DNA of 64,000 nucleotides, taken from the NCBI GenBank assembly GCA_026419785.1, contig JAODTK010005693.1, positions 62,001 to 126,000 of the forward strand. Direction: 5' to 3'. The notes beneath the pieces are model-generated. The model searched no databases, had not been told where the DNA came from, and saw only the letters and a program-made list of their open reading frames with translations. Each line of letters starts with the position of its first letter. Positions within the stretch are counted from its first letter, which is position 1. The translations under genes were made by a program, and so were the position numbers. Source of the stretch: Sclerodactyla briareus. Lineage: Eukaryota > Echinodermata > Holothuroidea > Dendrochirotida > Sclerodactylidae. Below are positions 48,777-59,959 of the stretch, one piece after another.

Positions 48777-49007
48777 TGCGAGTTAGGCCTACTTCAGACT
48801 CATTGTCGTACTGGTATGTAGTTCCCATCTCGCGCAACTGGTTTTCGTCCATTTTCAATATTTCATTCACTCTGAAATTTTTGCCGTCCAAAAGCTTAAT
48901 ATTGTATTCTTCGGGTACTTTTCCATATTTCAAGCAAATGTATTCTCTATTTACTACTACGATTTTTCGCGATGACGATGATAAAATTGACGCCGTCGTT
49001 GCCTAAC
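48777..49007 (-). CDS. Candidate coding exon without start codon, unknown
   Basis: A minus-strand frame opens after a stop next to a possible acceptor (CTATTAACTGGGTCGTTAG) and runs about 75 codons. It includes SRKIVVVNREYICLKYGK, then VPEEYNIKLLDGKNFRVNE, then ILKMDENQLREMGTTYQY. A GGC/GTATGT near its end could be a donor. Composition is protein-like: balanced charge, few Ser/Pro runs, no low complexity. I do not recognise the family. It lies upstream of the candidate at 48226-48310 on the same strand but need not be the same gene. Confidence 0.35.
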
Positions 49008-49489
49008 GACCCAGTTAATAGTAATTGCTACATAGCTTCGATCCTTTGGTGCCTTTCCCAGCATTTACCGCGCGTTCAATTGGCTGCAGTTACATACATA
49101 GCCGACCCTCAGTCTATCTCTATTATTATGTCTATGGATAGCAGCAAACAGGCATCCTCGATGAGAAGAAGAATTCACAAAGACCAAACGATGGCCTGAC
49201 TACGATTGACAGTGACAAACACGTGATTCCAACCAGTTTTGTGAAGTTCCCAATAACTGGCGAAAATCACCCCCCAACCCCAATATTGTAAAAAATTATG
49301 ATGTGGGTTGTAACCGGTGGTTATAACATTACACGGATGGGGAGTTGATTGGCACTTGACCCCTCTCAATCAATGATCTGTGCCCCCCCCCCCTCACACA
49401 CACCTCCTCTTCCCTTTCTATCTCTTTCTCTCTCGTTGCAGAGTGGTGATTCATTATTAGTTATACTTTGGATTCACTGTCAGGTGGGA

Positions 49490-49930
49490 AATGTTACTAC
49501 TACTTCATTATCGTCGATCAGAATTCATTATCGTTTAAATTTTTGTACTTCATTTCGTTGAAGCCTCGAATCTTTATCAGTTAAAAAGTTACTTCATTAT
49601 CGGTCAATTTCATATCATTACCGGTTGTTGATGTATTATTTAATCATATGTTATATCATTATCGGGTAATGATTCTTATGTAGGTACTTTGATTCATATC
49701 GTTTCAAAATTTTACTTCATTATCGTAACCTGTTGATTCATTGTCGGTTATTTTTATATGTTTACACCATTATCGGTTAAATCCTTGATTCATTATCGGT
49801 TAGAAAAGTTAACTTCATTATCGGTGAAGTTTTATATCATTATTGGTTATTGATTCGTTATCGGACAAATATAATATCTCATCGGTTGGTTGATTCATTA
49901 CCGGTTAGTTATATCATTATGGGTTGTAAC
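49490..49930 (+). repeat. TTCATTATCGGTTA minisatellite
   Basis: The word TTCATTATCGGTTA, or a one-to-two-base variant (ATCATTATCGG, TTCATTACCGG, TTCGTTATCGG), recurs about 18-20 times at uneven intervals of 15-35 bases, separated by T-rich spacers. Non-coding. Confidence 0.85.
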
Positions 49931-50420
49931 ACACTCAGGCACCCTATTTCTTTGGTAGATCGGGGTCAGTTTTTGGAAAACAATCGTAAACGTTGAAAAT
50001 TTTTAGCTATATCACTGTAACACGATAAGTCACACATGACAGGGTGAATTAAAAACTCATACTTAGTAACCACGCTCCTCATGATGAGTACATGTTGGAT
50101 TTGGGTTCGGTCAGGCGTATCGCGCCGGAAGCCAGTTTAAGAACCGTGTGAACAGGAACATGTGGAGTACAGGAACACTATTGTTTTCAATATAGATCGA
50201 GAGTAATGTTTGGTCAGAAATACAATTCTTGCGAAGTTCAATAACCTTGGGCGTACTTTAACTAACCACGTTAACATCATCCCCTCTAGATGAATGAAGT
50301 TCATACTTTATATGTGGTGTGCGCCAATGATGATGAAGTTCTGAACTCTGTTGTTCGGGCGTTAAGTCGAGGTCATTGAGGTCGCCAGAGTTCAACGTTT
50401 GGAAACTTCGTAAGCACGAT
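49931..50420 (-). repeat. TGACCT-family dispersed repeat, inverted
   Basis: On the minus strand it reads GACCTCAATGACCTCGACTT, then later CCTGACCGAACCCAAATCC and CATGTACTCATCATGAGGA, the order and wording of the repeats at 1377 and 2330. It abuts the minisatellite. Confidence 0.55.
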
Positions 50421-52080
50421 AGGTTCAGGATGTCGGGTCGATCGTTTAAATTTTTTACAAGCTTTTTTTCATGGAAAATCCAGGAACCCTCTCGTTTTTG
50501 GTGTAAATAGGGGGGCATTTTTTGTCCAACAGTAGACATTTTTTACCATAGTTAGGTTAAATGTTGTCCATTTATGTTCGGTACATAGTCAACCAATGAG
50601 ATGGTCAATATTGACAGTCTTGTTTTTAAGTAACAGTGACCCGTGGTAATGGCCCCGCCACGTGTAGTCCCACCGTGTGTACAGATATTCGTTATTCTTA
50701 TTCTATCACGCAACGTGATAAACATGAGATGTTTATCTGTAAAAGCTTGTTTTCACTTGCACGAGTAAATAAGAGAACAGTGAATACAAGACCGCTTATC
50801 TGCGGCGCGGTAATTGGTACCGCTGTTGGATCACTGAAACCTCACATCTTCAACAAACCTGAACGACGCTTCATCTTCATCACGCTGAGTTCGAAAAGGC
50901 TGAAAGTATGAGTCAATGAAGAAAATAATGCCAATAAACTGTATCCGTACTAAGCCTATGCAGCTGTGATCTTTTGGATACACAGATCAATGTACTTGCT
51001 GGTGATCAGTATTGGCTAGGGCGAGCGGCGCAGGGATATGCCCTCCGAGAGGGAGGCACGAGTGTCACACCCAAAGGTCTCCTCCAGTCTTTTTTGGTTT
51101 TTCTCCCGCTGATGTAAAACGGAGAGTGGGTTGGGGAGAAAAATTACTACCACTTAGTTTCATGATCGGGCGGCTTCTGCATCCTGACACAAAGCCAAAT
51201 AACATATTCGGAGCTTTCTCTGTACCCACGTTAGCTGATTAGTTTACCTAGTATTTCTATCACGACATGCGATCATTTGGACATTTTCGTTCTGTGCATG
51301 TCTGGCGCCCGGTTGGTTTCACATATTCGTTTCAGCCCCTCGTCAACTCAGTGCTCGACCGGACGTCAGTCGTTGGACATCTGTGTTAGGTCAGAGCCGA
51401 TCCTATGTCCGGTAGCATAGGGCCCCCTGTACTAGTTCTGCATTGCACCCAGACGGTGAGACAGCCACATCTGTCGAGGTATGTGGTTTTGTCTGATGCA
51501 AAGGGCTCCCATAAACACAGTCGCAGGTGTGCATTGAATAAAAATGCAGTCTTGAACAAACTAATGTTTCACTCAGCGTTTCGCTTCGGTACTTCATAAA
51601 TGTCACAGGCGAGTTTCAAAAATGTTTCAATATACTTTCAATGTTTCGAATGTTGTCATTTTCTCTTGAAAAACCCAAATTGGACTTTGGATTGAATGAA
51701 TTTTTCCGCAGCCATTCCTCTGATTCAGCTCGAATCACTCATAACGATCCGGCAATGAATTTCACATAGACCACATGTAAAAATACTATTTGTTCCTTTG
51801 TTGGGAACTATCGTGAATACACTACTGTAAAGAAAACAGAACTAAACTCACGTAGCTTTGAACATTTCATATAGATATTGTGTTTCACTATACAATTGTG
51901 TCAGGCCTGTGTATACTGCACAAAGGTGAATATTCTTACTGATGTTTACAAATAGAGGTGCTATAATGTCGAAATCTATGCTGGAATCAAATGCAGACTG
52001 TCACTAGAGGTATCTCGAGCACACTGCAAAGTTATTATGAATAATCTCCTCCTATAAAATTGATTAGATAATGAATCGAT
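50421..52080. other. No gene recognised
   Basis: No domain, exon with clear splice sites or complete element was found. Confidence 0.4.
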
Positions 52081-52200
52081 CAGTGGCGGATACAGGGGGG
52101 GGGGGGCAACTAGGGGCAGTTTCCCCCCTTCACGATTTGGTGTGGATTTGCGCCCAACCAGCCAGGAAAATCCGCCCCTTGCCCCTTTGGCACGTTAAAA
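52081..52200 (+). mobile_element. G-run MITE terminus
   Basis: It opens CAGTGGCGGATACAGGGGGG and passes through a 12-base G-run to GCAACTAGGGGCAGTTT and a short C-run. This is the clearest example of the terminal motif shared by several short elements in the window. The matching far end was not fixed; a related end (GCGAATCCAGAGGGGGGCGC) is at 52500-52520. Confidence 0.5.
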
Positions 52201-52999
52201 TCATAGTGTAAACCTATTGTATTATATTCCATGTATCAAATAGCCTGCGTACGACATCCACTATGTAGTAGGCCTCAGTATGTACAGCGCCCCATGATGT
52301 CGTGCTGAACACCGCAGCATATACATTTTTGTTAGCTTAGCCGAATGATCTAAGCTACTTCTGGTCAGCGGTATATGCCATGACAAACTACTGGAACACA
52401 CACTACCTGAATAGAGCTGTCTTTAATGACCAACCCCGCGCCATCGTACGCGTATGTACGACAGGTAAAAAATGTCACTACACTAACACACACACCAGGC
52501 GCGAATCCAGAGGGGGGCGCACTCGGCGCGCGCCCACCTAAAAAAGTAGAGAGAGGATTCTTTTTAAAGATTTTATTTTTGGTTCGTGAAAAAACATGGC
52601 CGGCTTGAGAGGTGTTTGAAGCTTGGAACAGGGCAGCAGCTTGAAACGCCCTGGAAGGCATTTTCCGGCCATCTGGCGCTCGCTTAACCCACCATTCTCT
52701 AGTACGATACGCGCCAACCGATGGTGGCGTCGCGTAATGGTAATTTGGTGGCCACTGTCAAAGTCTGTGCCCCCCTTGTGCCCCATATGAGAAGTCTGGT
52801 GATACCACGGCCCAAGGCCCCTCTTTTGCAACTCATTTTTATTTGAGAGAATGGACCAATGACTGGTGCAGCATACTTGGGCATGCATGGTGAGTGGATG
52901 GTATGTAGATGAACTTGTCATTCATTACGATACCGATCCTAGAGGCATGACCAGAATATGTTGGGAATTTTTTTAATGTTTTTTGCTTCTAAGACCAGC

Positions 53000-53110
53000 G
53001 TCCAGATTCCAGAGAGCAACATTTTCCAGAAACCTTCCAGAACACATCCTGGGTAATGTTAACTTCGACCACCCAGATGCCGTTTCCCTCGAGCCATTTG
53101 GAGGAGTTTG
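53000..53110 (+). other. Possible kinase-like exon remnant
   Basis: An open frame here contains NVNFDHPDAVSLEPF. NFDHPDA is the substrate-site motif of uridine-cytidine kinases, and several CAG sites precede it (TTCCAG at 53037-53042). The residues after it do not follow the family, and the same frame runs on into a G-run element. It is probably coincidence or a very decayed exon. Confidence 0.12.
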
Positions 53111-53298
53111 TGTAGCCACAAATTTTCTTGTACTAGATTGCGCCGATTCGTCTCCCGATTTGGGGGACCTTGCATTTAAAAGAGATAATGTGTGGAAAAC
53201 ACAAAGTCAATGGGAGCATCTCCGAAATTGGTGGGGACATGTCCCTCCGTCCCCCCATATATTGTTTTCATTTTACTCCATCCGGCTTCCTTAGATCT

Positions 53299-53658
53299 GG
53301 CGTAGGCGCGGATCTACGGGGAGGATGGGGGGGGGGTGGTTGGGGAGATTTGCCTCCCCCAAAAATGATAAGCCCCCTCCCCCCCCCCAAAAAAAATACA
53401 ATATATTGTATAATATATATTCAAATAATACGATTATCCCATGCCCTTTCGCAGCTGGGAAGGCCTTTCCTGGTGATCTGAGAGGCTCAATTCTTCAAAA
53501 TTTTCTAGAACGGCGCGAAACTCGCCCGCGCAAACCGCTGGTGGCGCTCCGCTCAGTAAATTGCAAACATAACTGGGACAAAAATAATCTGGCGCCCCAC
53601 TGATCGACTGCCCCCCCCCCCCCCTCCTTCAGTGTTGGGCTAGGATCCGCCCCTGGAA
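53299..53658. mobile_element. G/C-run MITE with terminal inverted repeats
   Basis: The left end GGCGCGGATCTACGGGG leads into a G-run. The right end, reversed, reads CAGGGGCGGATCCTAGCCC and also leads into a G-run through GGAGG. These are imperfect terminal inverted repeats about 360 bases apart. Inside is the hairpin-core motif (53527-53556). There is no transposase, so it is a non-autonomous DNA element. Confidence 0.6.
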
Positions 53659-54773
53659 TCGTTACCCTATACAACATGAAGCATACAACTCCTACCCAAG
53701 TTGCTATTGAATAGACTTATTATTGTGTCGTGATTGAGAACGTCAATAGTTCAGGAAATATTAGTTCCACCGCACATAAAAGGCTCGAATATCAGATCAT
53801 TAACATGAAAATACATCAAACTTCAAATGAACAGGAGAGACGCCAGCAAACCCCAGTACAGGCTTAGCCGGAAACCACATTGAAATAATTAACTAATAAG
53901 TAATAAAAACTAATTCACGATTCTAAAGGAAGGTGGCATAAGGGTTTATCGCCAGATAAATCCCCATAGAGAGAACATCAACTTAGTGAGGAGCTAGGAA
54001 AAGATATAGGGCGGAACCCGGACACTTAACATTATTCAGAAGGAAAGCAAGGCAAGAATCTTGCACGTTATATTTTTTTTCTTATTGGGGCTTATTGTTC
54101 CCCAAAGTGTTGTGTAACTTGGTATCCTCAATGTGCACACCGACACCGACAGGCTACTAGTTAACGAAGGAATAATCTTCGTTATTACGGGTTAGGCCCG
54201 TTAGTTCTAATTACAGGGTGTAGTTGAAATTAGTTTGAGTATATTAAAACAGACACATGCATTGGAGCAACTCAAACCGCGGTTGATACCGCTGTAACAG
54301 TATCGATCTCGCGTCATTACCGTAATAACCGGGCGGCGCTACTTAGAGCCGAGATCTTGGACGTCCACGGGATGGGAGGAACCCAGCAGGTAACGAGCAG
54401 GAATAGGTCTATTCAAAAAGGTCTGACGGAACTCCCCGAGAGTTGTTGGCGAATATGTGTATCAATGATAAACAAGTAGACACTACATTCAGGTGATAAG
54501 TTGCAAACTCATTGACATAATTCGTTACTATGAGACTCTCGTCTCGTGTTGGGTATTGTAGAATTTCTCCTAAAATTTGAGTCGTTCAAAATCATGCAGT
54601 CGAAAATTCAAGAGGCTTGCAAATATTCTGGCACAATTCGTTATACGGTATAGCAGTCAGGTACTCCAAACCATGGCAGTCACTTACCAATGATTTGCTC
54701 TATTCAACAGGGCCAGGATGCATAAACAGACGGATCTATGATATCGGACAGACATCTTGATATTTTGTTCTAG
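53659..54773. other. No gene recognised
   Basis: Nothing supportable was found in this stretch. Confidence 0.4.
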
Positions 54774-55050
54774 CTACATCGAGAGCAACAACTGGGATGA
54801 TCCTGTGTCGGTCTCTGATTTCCCTATCGAGGAGTTATCAACAAGTGGTTCCTCGGGTGTGGTCACTATTGGGCCCAAAACCGACCTCTCCAAAGACAAG
54901 CGGAATACTTTACCACATCGTCAAGAACGCCGAAGGCTGGTTCGGGGCAATAGTTGTCACTGTGATCTCCAGTGGCGGTTTATCTTGTCGGAGCCAGCAC
55001 CAAATCAGTATGCGGGCTACCTTGATATGCGGTTCCAGGTCAGAGACACC
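54774..55050 (+). CDS. Candidate internal exon, unknown protein
   Basis: A pyrimidine-rich acceptor (TATTTTGTTCTAG) is followed by 277 open bases and a donor GACACC/GTGAGT. The product starts YIESNNWDDPVSVSDFPIEE and includes GVVTIGPKTDLSKDKRN and PNQYAGYLDMRFQVRDT. Other frames are also open for much of this length, which weakens the case. I do not recognise a domain. Confidence 0.25.
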
Positions 55051-55145
55051 GTGAGTTTGATTTCCGTACGAGCTCAACCTGGGTGTTAAGTTTTGTTGAA
55101 TGGTTAGGACGGGAACCTAGAGGTTGTGGGAATGTTGGTTCCTAT

Positions 55146-55398
55146 CTAGGTAGGAAAAATAAAAAATGACCTGCCATGGTAGCCTAGTAATCGATGAAGT
55201 TCGTTCGGACACAAACTCCCACTACCGATCATCGCGTCAGTTACTCCGGCGGGAAGTGATGTCACCCCCAATTGTAATGGAGCGTCCTGATGTGCACTGA
55301 AGAAGAAGCCTAATGTCCAAGCATCACTGGCTTCATCGTATGGTGTCGGTATCTTATGCCCCAGCAGCTGGGCGCTGTCCGCAGTCGGTGCACAAAAC
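55146..55398 (-). CDS. Candidate exon, minus strand, unknown protein
   Basis: On the minus strand a good acceptor (CATCTATTTCCCCTCAG) opens a frame of about 83 codons to a stop: [20 protein letters not shown], then [13 protein letters not shown] and a hydrophobic stretch. There is no family match by eye. It could be a terminal exon, but it is close to a candidate on the other strand and a large TA repeat, so confidence is low. Confidence 0.25.
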
Positions 55399-55454
55399 TT
55401 GGTTTTCTTTTGCACCTGAGGGGAAATAGATGCAGTCCAACCGTTGGGTGTGTA

Positions 55455-55595
55455 TGTATGTATGTGTATATATATATATATATATAGAGATATATATATA
55501 TCTATATATATATATATATATATATATATAGATATAATTATATATATATATATATATATATAACGATATATATATATAATATCTATAATCTATAC

Positions 55596-55638
<43 letters not shown>

Positions 55639-55640
55639 GC
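55455..55640. repeat. Large TA microsatellite
   Basis: About 185 bases of alternating TA with short interruptions such as GAGA, CGA and CTA, preceded by a TATG/TGTA stretch at 55442-55465. It is self-complementary throughout. Confidence 0.95.
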
Positions 55641-55747
55641 GGTTTTACGAGTGGAGTTTACTGACTGGCTGACTTTTTGTGAATGTGGGCTTCTCCCAAG
55701 GCGCGATTTGGTTGGCGATTGGGTGGAAGGACAAGATGAATACATCT

Positions 55748-55772
55748 AGCGGAGCGCCACCACAGGTTGGGC
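55748..55772 (-). repeat. Hairpin-core motif (isolated copy)
   Basis: On the minus strand it reads CAACCTGTGGTGGCGCTCCG, the core also present at 25834, 39358 (minus), 43341, 46284, 52711 and 53527. CGCCA and TGGCG can pair across ACCTGTG. It is likely the inner part of a short non-autonomous element. Confidence 0.55.
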
Positions 55773-56495
55773 TGTGCTTACGAGAGATATTTTTCGTTTG
55801 ACAGACACCCTAGATGCAGAAAACGGCACTCCCGTGCCTATGGGACAGTAAGCACATTCCTAAAACTTGATTTGAAAAAAATGTTATTTTAGGGAAGGTT
55901 ATCCAAAACTTATCGCCTAAGGGTTCAATTTCAAGGTGTTGCGTTGGGTGCATGTGAATTCTAAAATACCATGCAGTTCGGTTAGCCCATGAAAAGAGCA
56001 ATGGAAAATGGGCAATGGCAACAACCAGTACGTTAGCGCGAAGCGAAGAGATTTTGACATGAAGCCAATTGCACTGAACCCCTTTGACCTTTCACTTAGA
56101 TGGCCTGAGGGTGTTTTCAACTCGAAATTACGGCCCCCCCCCATTTTTATCCTATTTTCGGACCACCAGGTGCCCTGGAGGGGACACTTCTAATAGCGAC
56201 CAGAGAGGGAGGTCTGATGAGTAGTAACACAGAAGAAAAACTGCGACTGCGCGCGAGGCGATCACGAAACTTTTTCACTTCTGGACATCCCAGCTAAAAG
56301 TCAGGCAATCTTTGGATATAAATTATCATCACCGGAATTTTGAGATCATGTCCTTGCACGATTTTGTGGCGTTCCCTGGGTAATATCGATGGCTATGTAT
56401 TGCTTGGGCTGTGTACCGTGACATGACACCCAACTTTCAACAAGTGGTGAGCCCCAGAAAAGTGATTGCTGAATTACTCTATTTCAAATGCAAAT

Positions 56496-56660
56496 CAGTG
56501 GCGTCACCAGACTTTTCATGACTGGGGGGGGGGGGGGGGGGGGGGTAGCAGTTACTGGAGAAAACCATGCGTTGAAAATCAGCAGTTGATGCCTCGGCTA
56601 CTGCAGTTCCAAATCGCGCGTGGTCGAGGGGAGGAGGAACGGACCGGAGGATAAATAGTT
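56496..56660 (+). mobile_element. G-run MITE-like fragment
   Basis: It starts CAGTGGCGTCACCAGACTTT and reaches a G-run of about 22 bases at 56525-56546. It is a further variant of the CAGTGGCG terminus. The downstream boundary is not clear. Confidence 0.45.
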
Positions 56661-58300
56661 GGGAGTAATCAAAAAAAGGGTTGATGTTAGGTTCCAAGAT
56701 CAATGAGAATGTTATGTATGATTTCACCTCACAAATATGTATAAGTTAGGGTGCCAATGAGGAGGAAATTACCATAGAGTGTGCGGGAGATGGACGGGGA
56801 AAGCAACGAGGACAATAATCCACCACTGAGGACATGAGGAAACAAAATTCGTTCACTTTTTAGTGCATTCGAGGCCAATTTCCTTCTTTTTTTTCCAATC
56901 AATTAGGAGAATTCCTCAAAAAATTCATGCCAAAATATTTGGACTTAGCTTTTCTCCACTCAAATTTGAATCATTTCTTGTTGACAACGCAGTTTCGCTG
57001 GCATGGAGTTCTCTGGCCGCATTGTCGATGCCCACCGTGTGCCTGATACTGATTGTAGTCGACCGTGCCACCAAACTTTCATACAAGTGCGCACCCATAC
57101 AAATAACATTTAGGATCCCGCCAGACTGATGCAAACGATATGGCTTGGAACCAGAACCCTTCTTTCAATGATAATCAAGAACAACCCGGAGTAAGAGTAA
57201 GTTAGGAACATAATATGTCTGCATAAGGCATATCATAATCCTGAACACTACCGGAGGCTACAAAAAAAAATAGGATATGAAGCAGCAGAATTCACTCAAC
57301 TTGATCGTTTAGGTCATTAGAATTTGTTTGTAAACCCGGTTGCGGTTGGATATGTCAGATAAAGTGTCAGCGAAATAGTCGTGGGATTCCAATGTTTTGT
57401 GGGGGGGGGGCAAAATGCATTGCGTCCCCCCCCCCCATGATCGCCGCCCTTGGAGTCTCCTCTATCCTTATTATGGCAAGGTTTCACAATAGTAATTCCA
57501 CGTACATTTGCAGCCTGGCCTGGATTAGTGGTACCATTGTATGTTGTAGATAAAATATATAATACATACACATTACATATTCTAAATTATTCTCGAATTC
57601 AACAGTATTGCACAGTGCACAGTGTTGACTCTGTTGCGAATCGTCCGGTCTCGTATATATTCCAAGATGATGCTTTCGAGGAGAAATTCTGTTGTGAAAG
57701 TTAACTAGTCAACCAACATTGCACCCGTCACGTCATATCACTTCCACCATTGAATACAATACCATGTGGTAGGAAGTCGTAACGATAATGTTGCTCTGCT
57801 CGAAAAGTGAAACGTAACTATTTGACTCATCAGAATGTTGTTCACGCTACAGGAAAGTTATACTCTGTCTGGAATCAAGAGCCATTGGTTATACAGTGAC
57901 CCGCAGCCTTTTGCAGTTTTGCGAACTCTGGTTGTAATTCTGTTGACTTGGCTGGTATTCTCCTTTTCAAGAAATAAGTGGACCCAATAGTATGTGTATG
58001 AGTATTGTGAAAATATTATAGGTAGACAGATACCTGAATGTTCGAAGAACTGCATGGGCACGTGTCAATAGACAGCATCAGAAAAGTATTGGTGGGGTAT
58101 ACGGTATTTCTGAGAACAGTTAACTCTACCACGACTATAGGACGTTGCATGAGCTACAAACTCGTCTTCAGATGTGACGCATTCGGTTGTCTGCCTCTGT
58201 TTCAATCCTCAGAGGGGTTGAGTTATCCATGTTCACATTTTACTGTTCTTTACTACAAAAAAAAAAAAAAAAAAACTTTCAAATACGTTACACTGACAGG
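56661..58300. other. Probable HAO copy 2 intron or upstream region, no exon found
   Basis: The 5' exons expected upstream of HAO copy 2 were looked for here and not recognised. A G-run at 57400-57409 facing a C-run at 57426-57438 marks another short hairpin element. Confidence 0.4.
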
Positions 58301-58486
58301 TCGGCTAATATACGATTCATCAACGGCAAAGAGCGCGTATTCCCAGAGAAAGCCGACAATAGGAGAATTATGGATGGAAGGGAGCCATTGTCACAGCGAG
58401 ACTTACTGCTACGCCAACTGGGACGATTTGGCCTGGTTGAAAAGTCAGACCAAATTACCAATTATTCTCAAAGGTGTACTCTCAGG
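58301..58486 (+). CDS. HAO1: HAO copy 2, exon before the active-site exon
   Basis: The donor TCTCAG/GTAAGC ends this exon in phase 1. The last 19 or so codons read WDDLAWLKSQTKLPIILKG followed by VLS, matching [22 protein letters not shown] of human HAO1, including the Lys that contacts FMN. The first part (SSTAKSAYSQRKPTIGE...) corresponds in position to the loop region before that helix but is poorly conserved. The start is taken at ACACTGACAG, just after an A-run; it could lie elsewhere. The frame is open through the whole exon. Confidence 0.8.
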
Positions 58487-59322
58487 TAAGCCTGAATCTT
58501 CTCCTCTCTATTTTGTATGGTTATGAGTCATTTAACACGCTAGAAATGGAAGAATAATTCCGGGGGTGCTTTCCTTCATTCTGGAGACTCACGTTTGCCA
58601 ATAACAGGCTAATTAATGGAATCAGTTCAGAGGTTTAAAACGACCCGTCATAGATTCGGTTCAGTACATCCAACGTAGGTGAACACGATTACTTGTAAAC
58701 TATAACTCGACACACAAACCAATGCAACTGGACAACTGATCGATTACGATGAATCTTCAGGAATTATCTGTCACTGGATGCACCGGAACAAGACGACCAG
58801 GTAATGATTACCATCATAACTGTCGCAGTATACCCGGTGACAGTTCGTCAATGGACCGTTGGAGCCCGCCTGCAGTGGATACACAGGAACATGCTGCCAT
58901 TGTTTACTAACGGGTACTCGTGTTAAAGTACAGTGCTATTTGATGTAACTTTTCGTTACTCAACAGCAGCAATGTATACACTGTAATAATAAGTCAATGG
59001 CTACGGCCCCTACTGGATAGTACGCGAGTACAACCTGCCATTCCATATTCCTCTGCTGTCTTTTACATAGGCATATAGGTACCGCTACTGGCTTACTCAT
59101 CTCCCATCTACGAGTGCATTGGGTGTATGGTCTTCGGGAGTGGCGCCATCGTTGGAATAATAACCTCGGAAAATAATCGTTTCGCCCCAACTTTGTCAGA
59201 GGTTGTATAGGAATATTGAACACTTCTAACAGTTATGTCGCTCTATAACCTGAAAGGGAGTGCTACACAGCAGGTGATATGAATGCCCATTACAATCAGT
59301 GTATCATCTCTATTCTTTGAAG

Positions 59323-59414
59323 CCGAATCGGCCCGTCAAGCAGTGGCGTTTGGAGTGTCAGGGATTCTTGTATCAGCACACGGTGGAAGGCAGCTGGATG
59401 GCACCCCCGAACCG
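59323..59414 (+). CDS. HAO1: HAO copy 2, active-site exon
   Basis: The acceptor is CTATTCTTTGAAG and the donor is CCG/GTGAGG. Joined in phase 1 to the previous exon it reads KGVLS-AESARQAV, then FGVSGILVSAHGGRQLDGTP, aligning with human HAO1 (KGILRGDDAREAV) without a gap. The catalytic His and substrate-binding Arg are present, and the residue before His is Ala instead of the usual Asn, as in copy 1. Unlike copy 1 it keeps Asp after QL. The next exon should lie beyond the L2 insertion and outside the window. Confidence 0.92.
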
Positions 59415-59959
59415 GTGAGGATCCTATGTGAATTCAATAACAAAAAAACAAAAAACAGTATCTTACGTTCTCCTGAGCTCCAGTTCAGTTTAGATCTTTT
59501 CAGTTTCAATCATTAGGAAGAATCGAGGAATGTTGGAGGGAACGTAGCGGCCTCACAGGCTGCCTTTCATATTCCTCTCATCATTCTCGCTCACACTCCA
59601 TTATATTGTCAATCTCATTGGTCATCATCGTGACTGTTTGGTTACTGTTGTCTTTCTATTACATTCGGATCTATTTTGTTATCTTTTGCAATCTTTCTCG
59701 CAACGAACTCGGAGGATTTTCTCTAATATGAGAACCGCCTATACACTTAGCCTAATCGTTCAATCACTTGGTGTACAGGATATATAAGTTTTTGGAGCCC
59801 TTTGTTGTCCTTCGCTACGGAGCCACAATGGATCGTTGATGCGTGTCAGGCTTACCCACGTGTTACTAATCTGTAACCTTGTCACACTTCCTATTGGGGT
59901 GACCCTAATCCGTGCCTGGTAGTTATCGGCTTCATGCCGTCTGCAAGCGGAGGTGATGA

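Noticed and set aside
53000-53110. Uridine-cytidine kinase exon based on NFDHPDA
   Set aside because: Only seven residues match and the sequence on either side departs from the family; listed only as a weak remnant.
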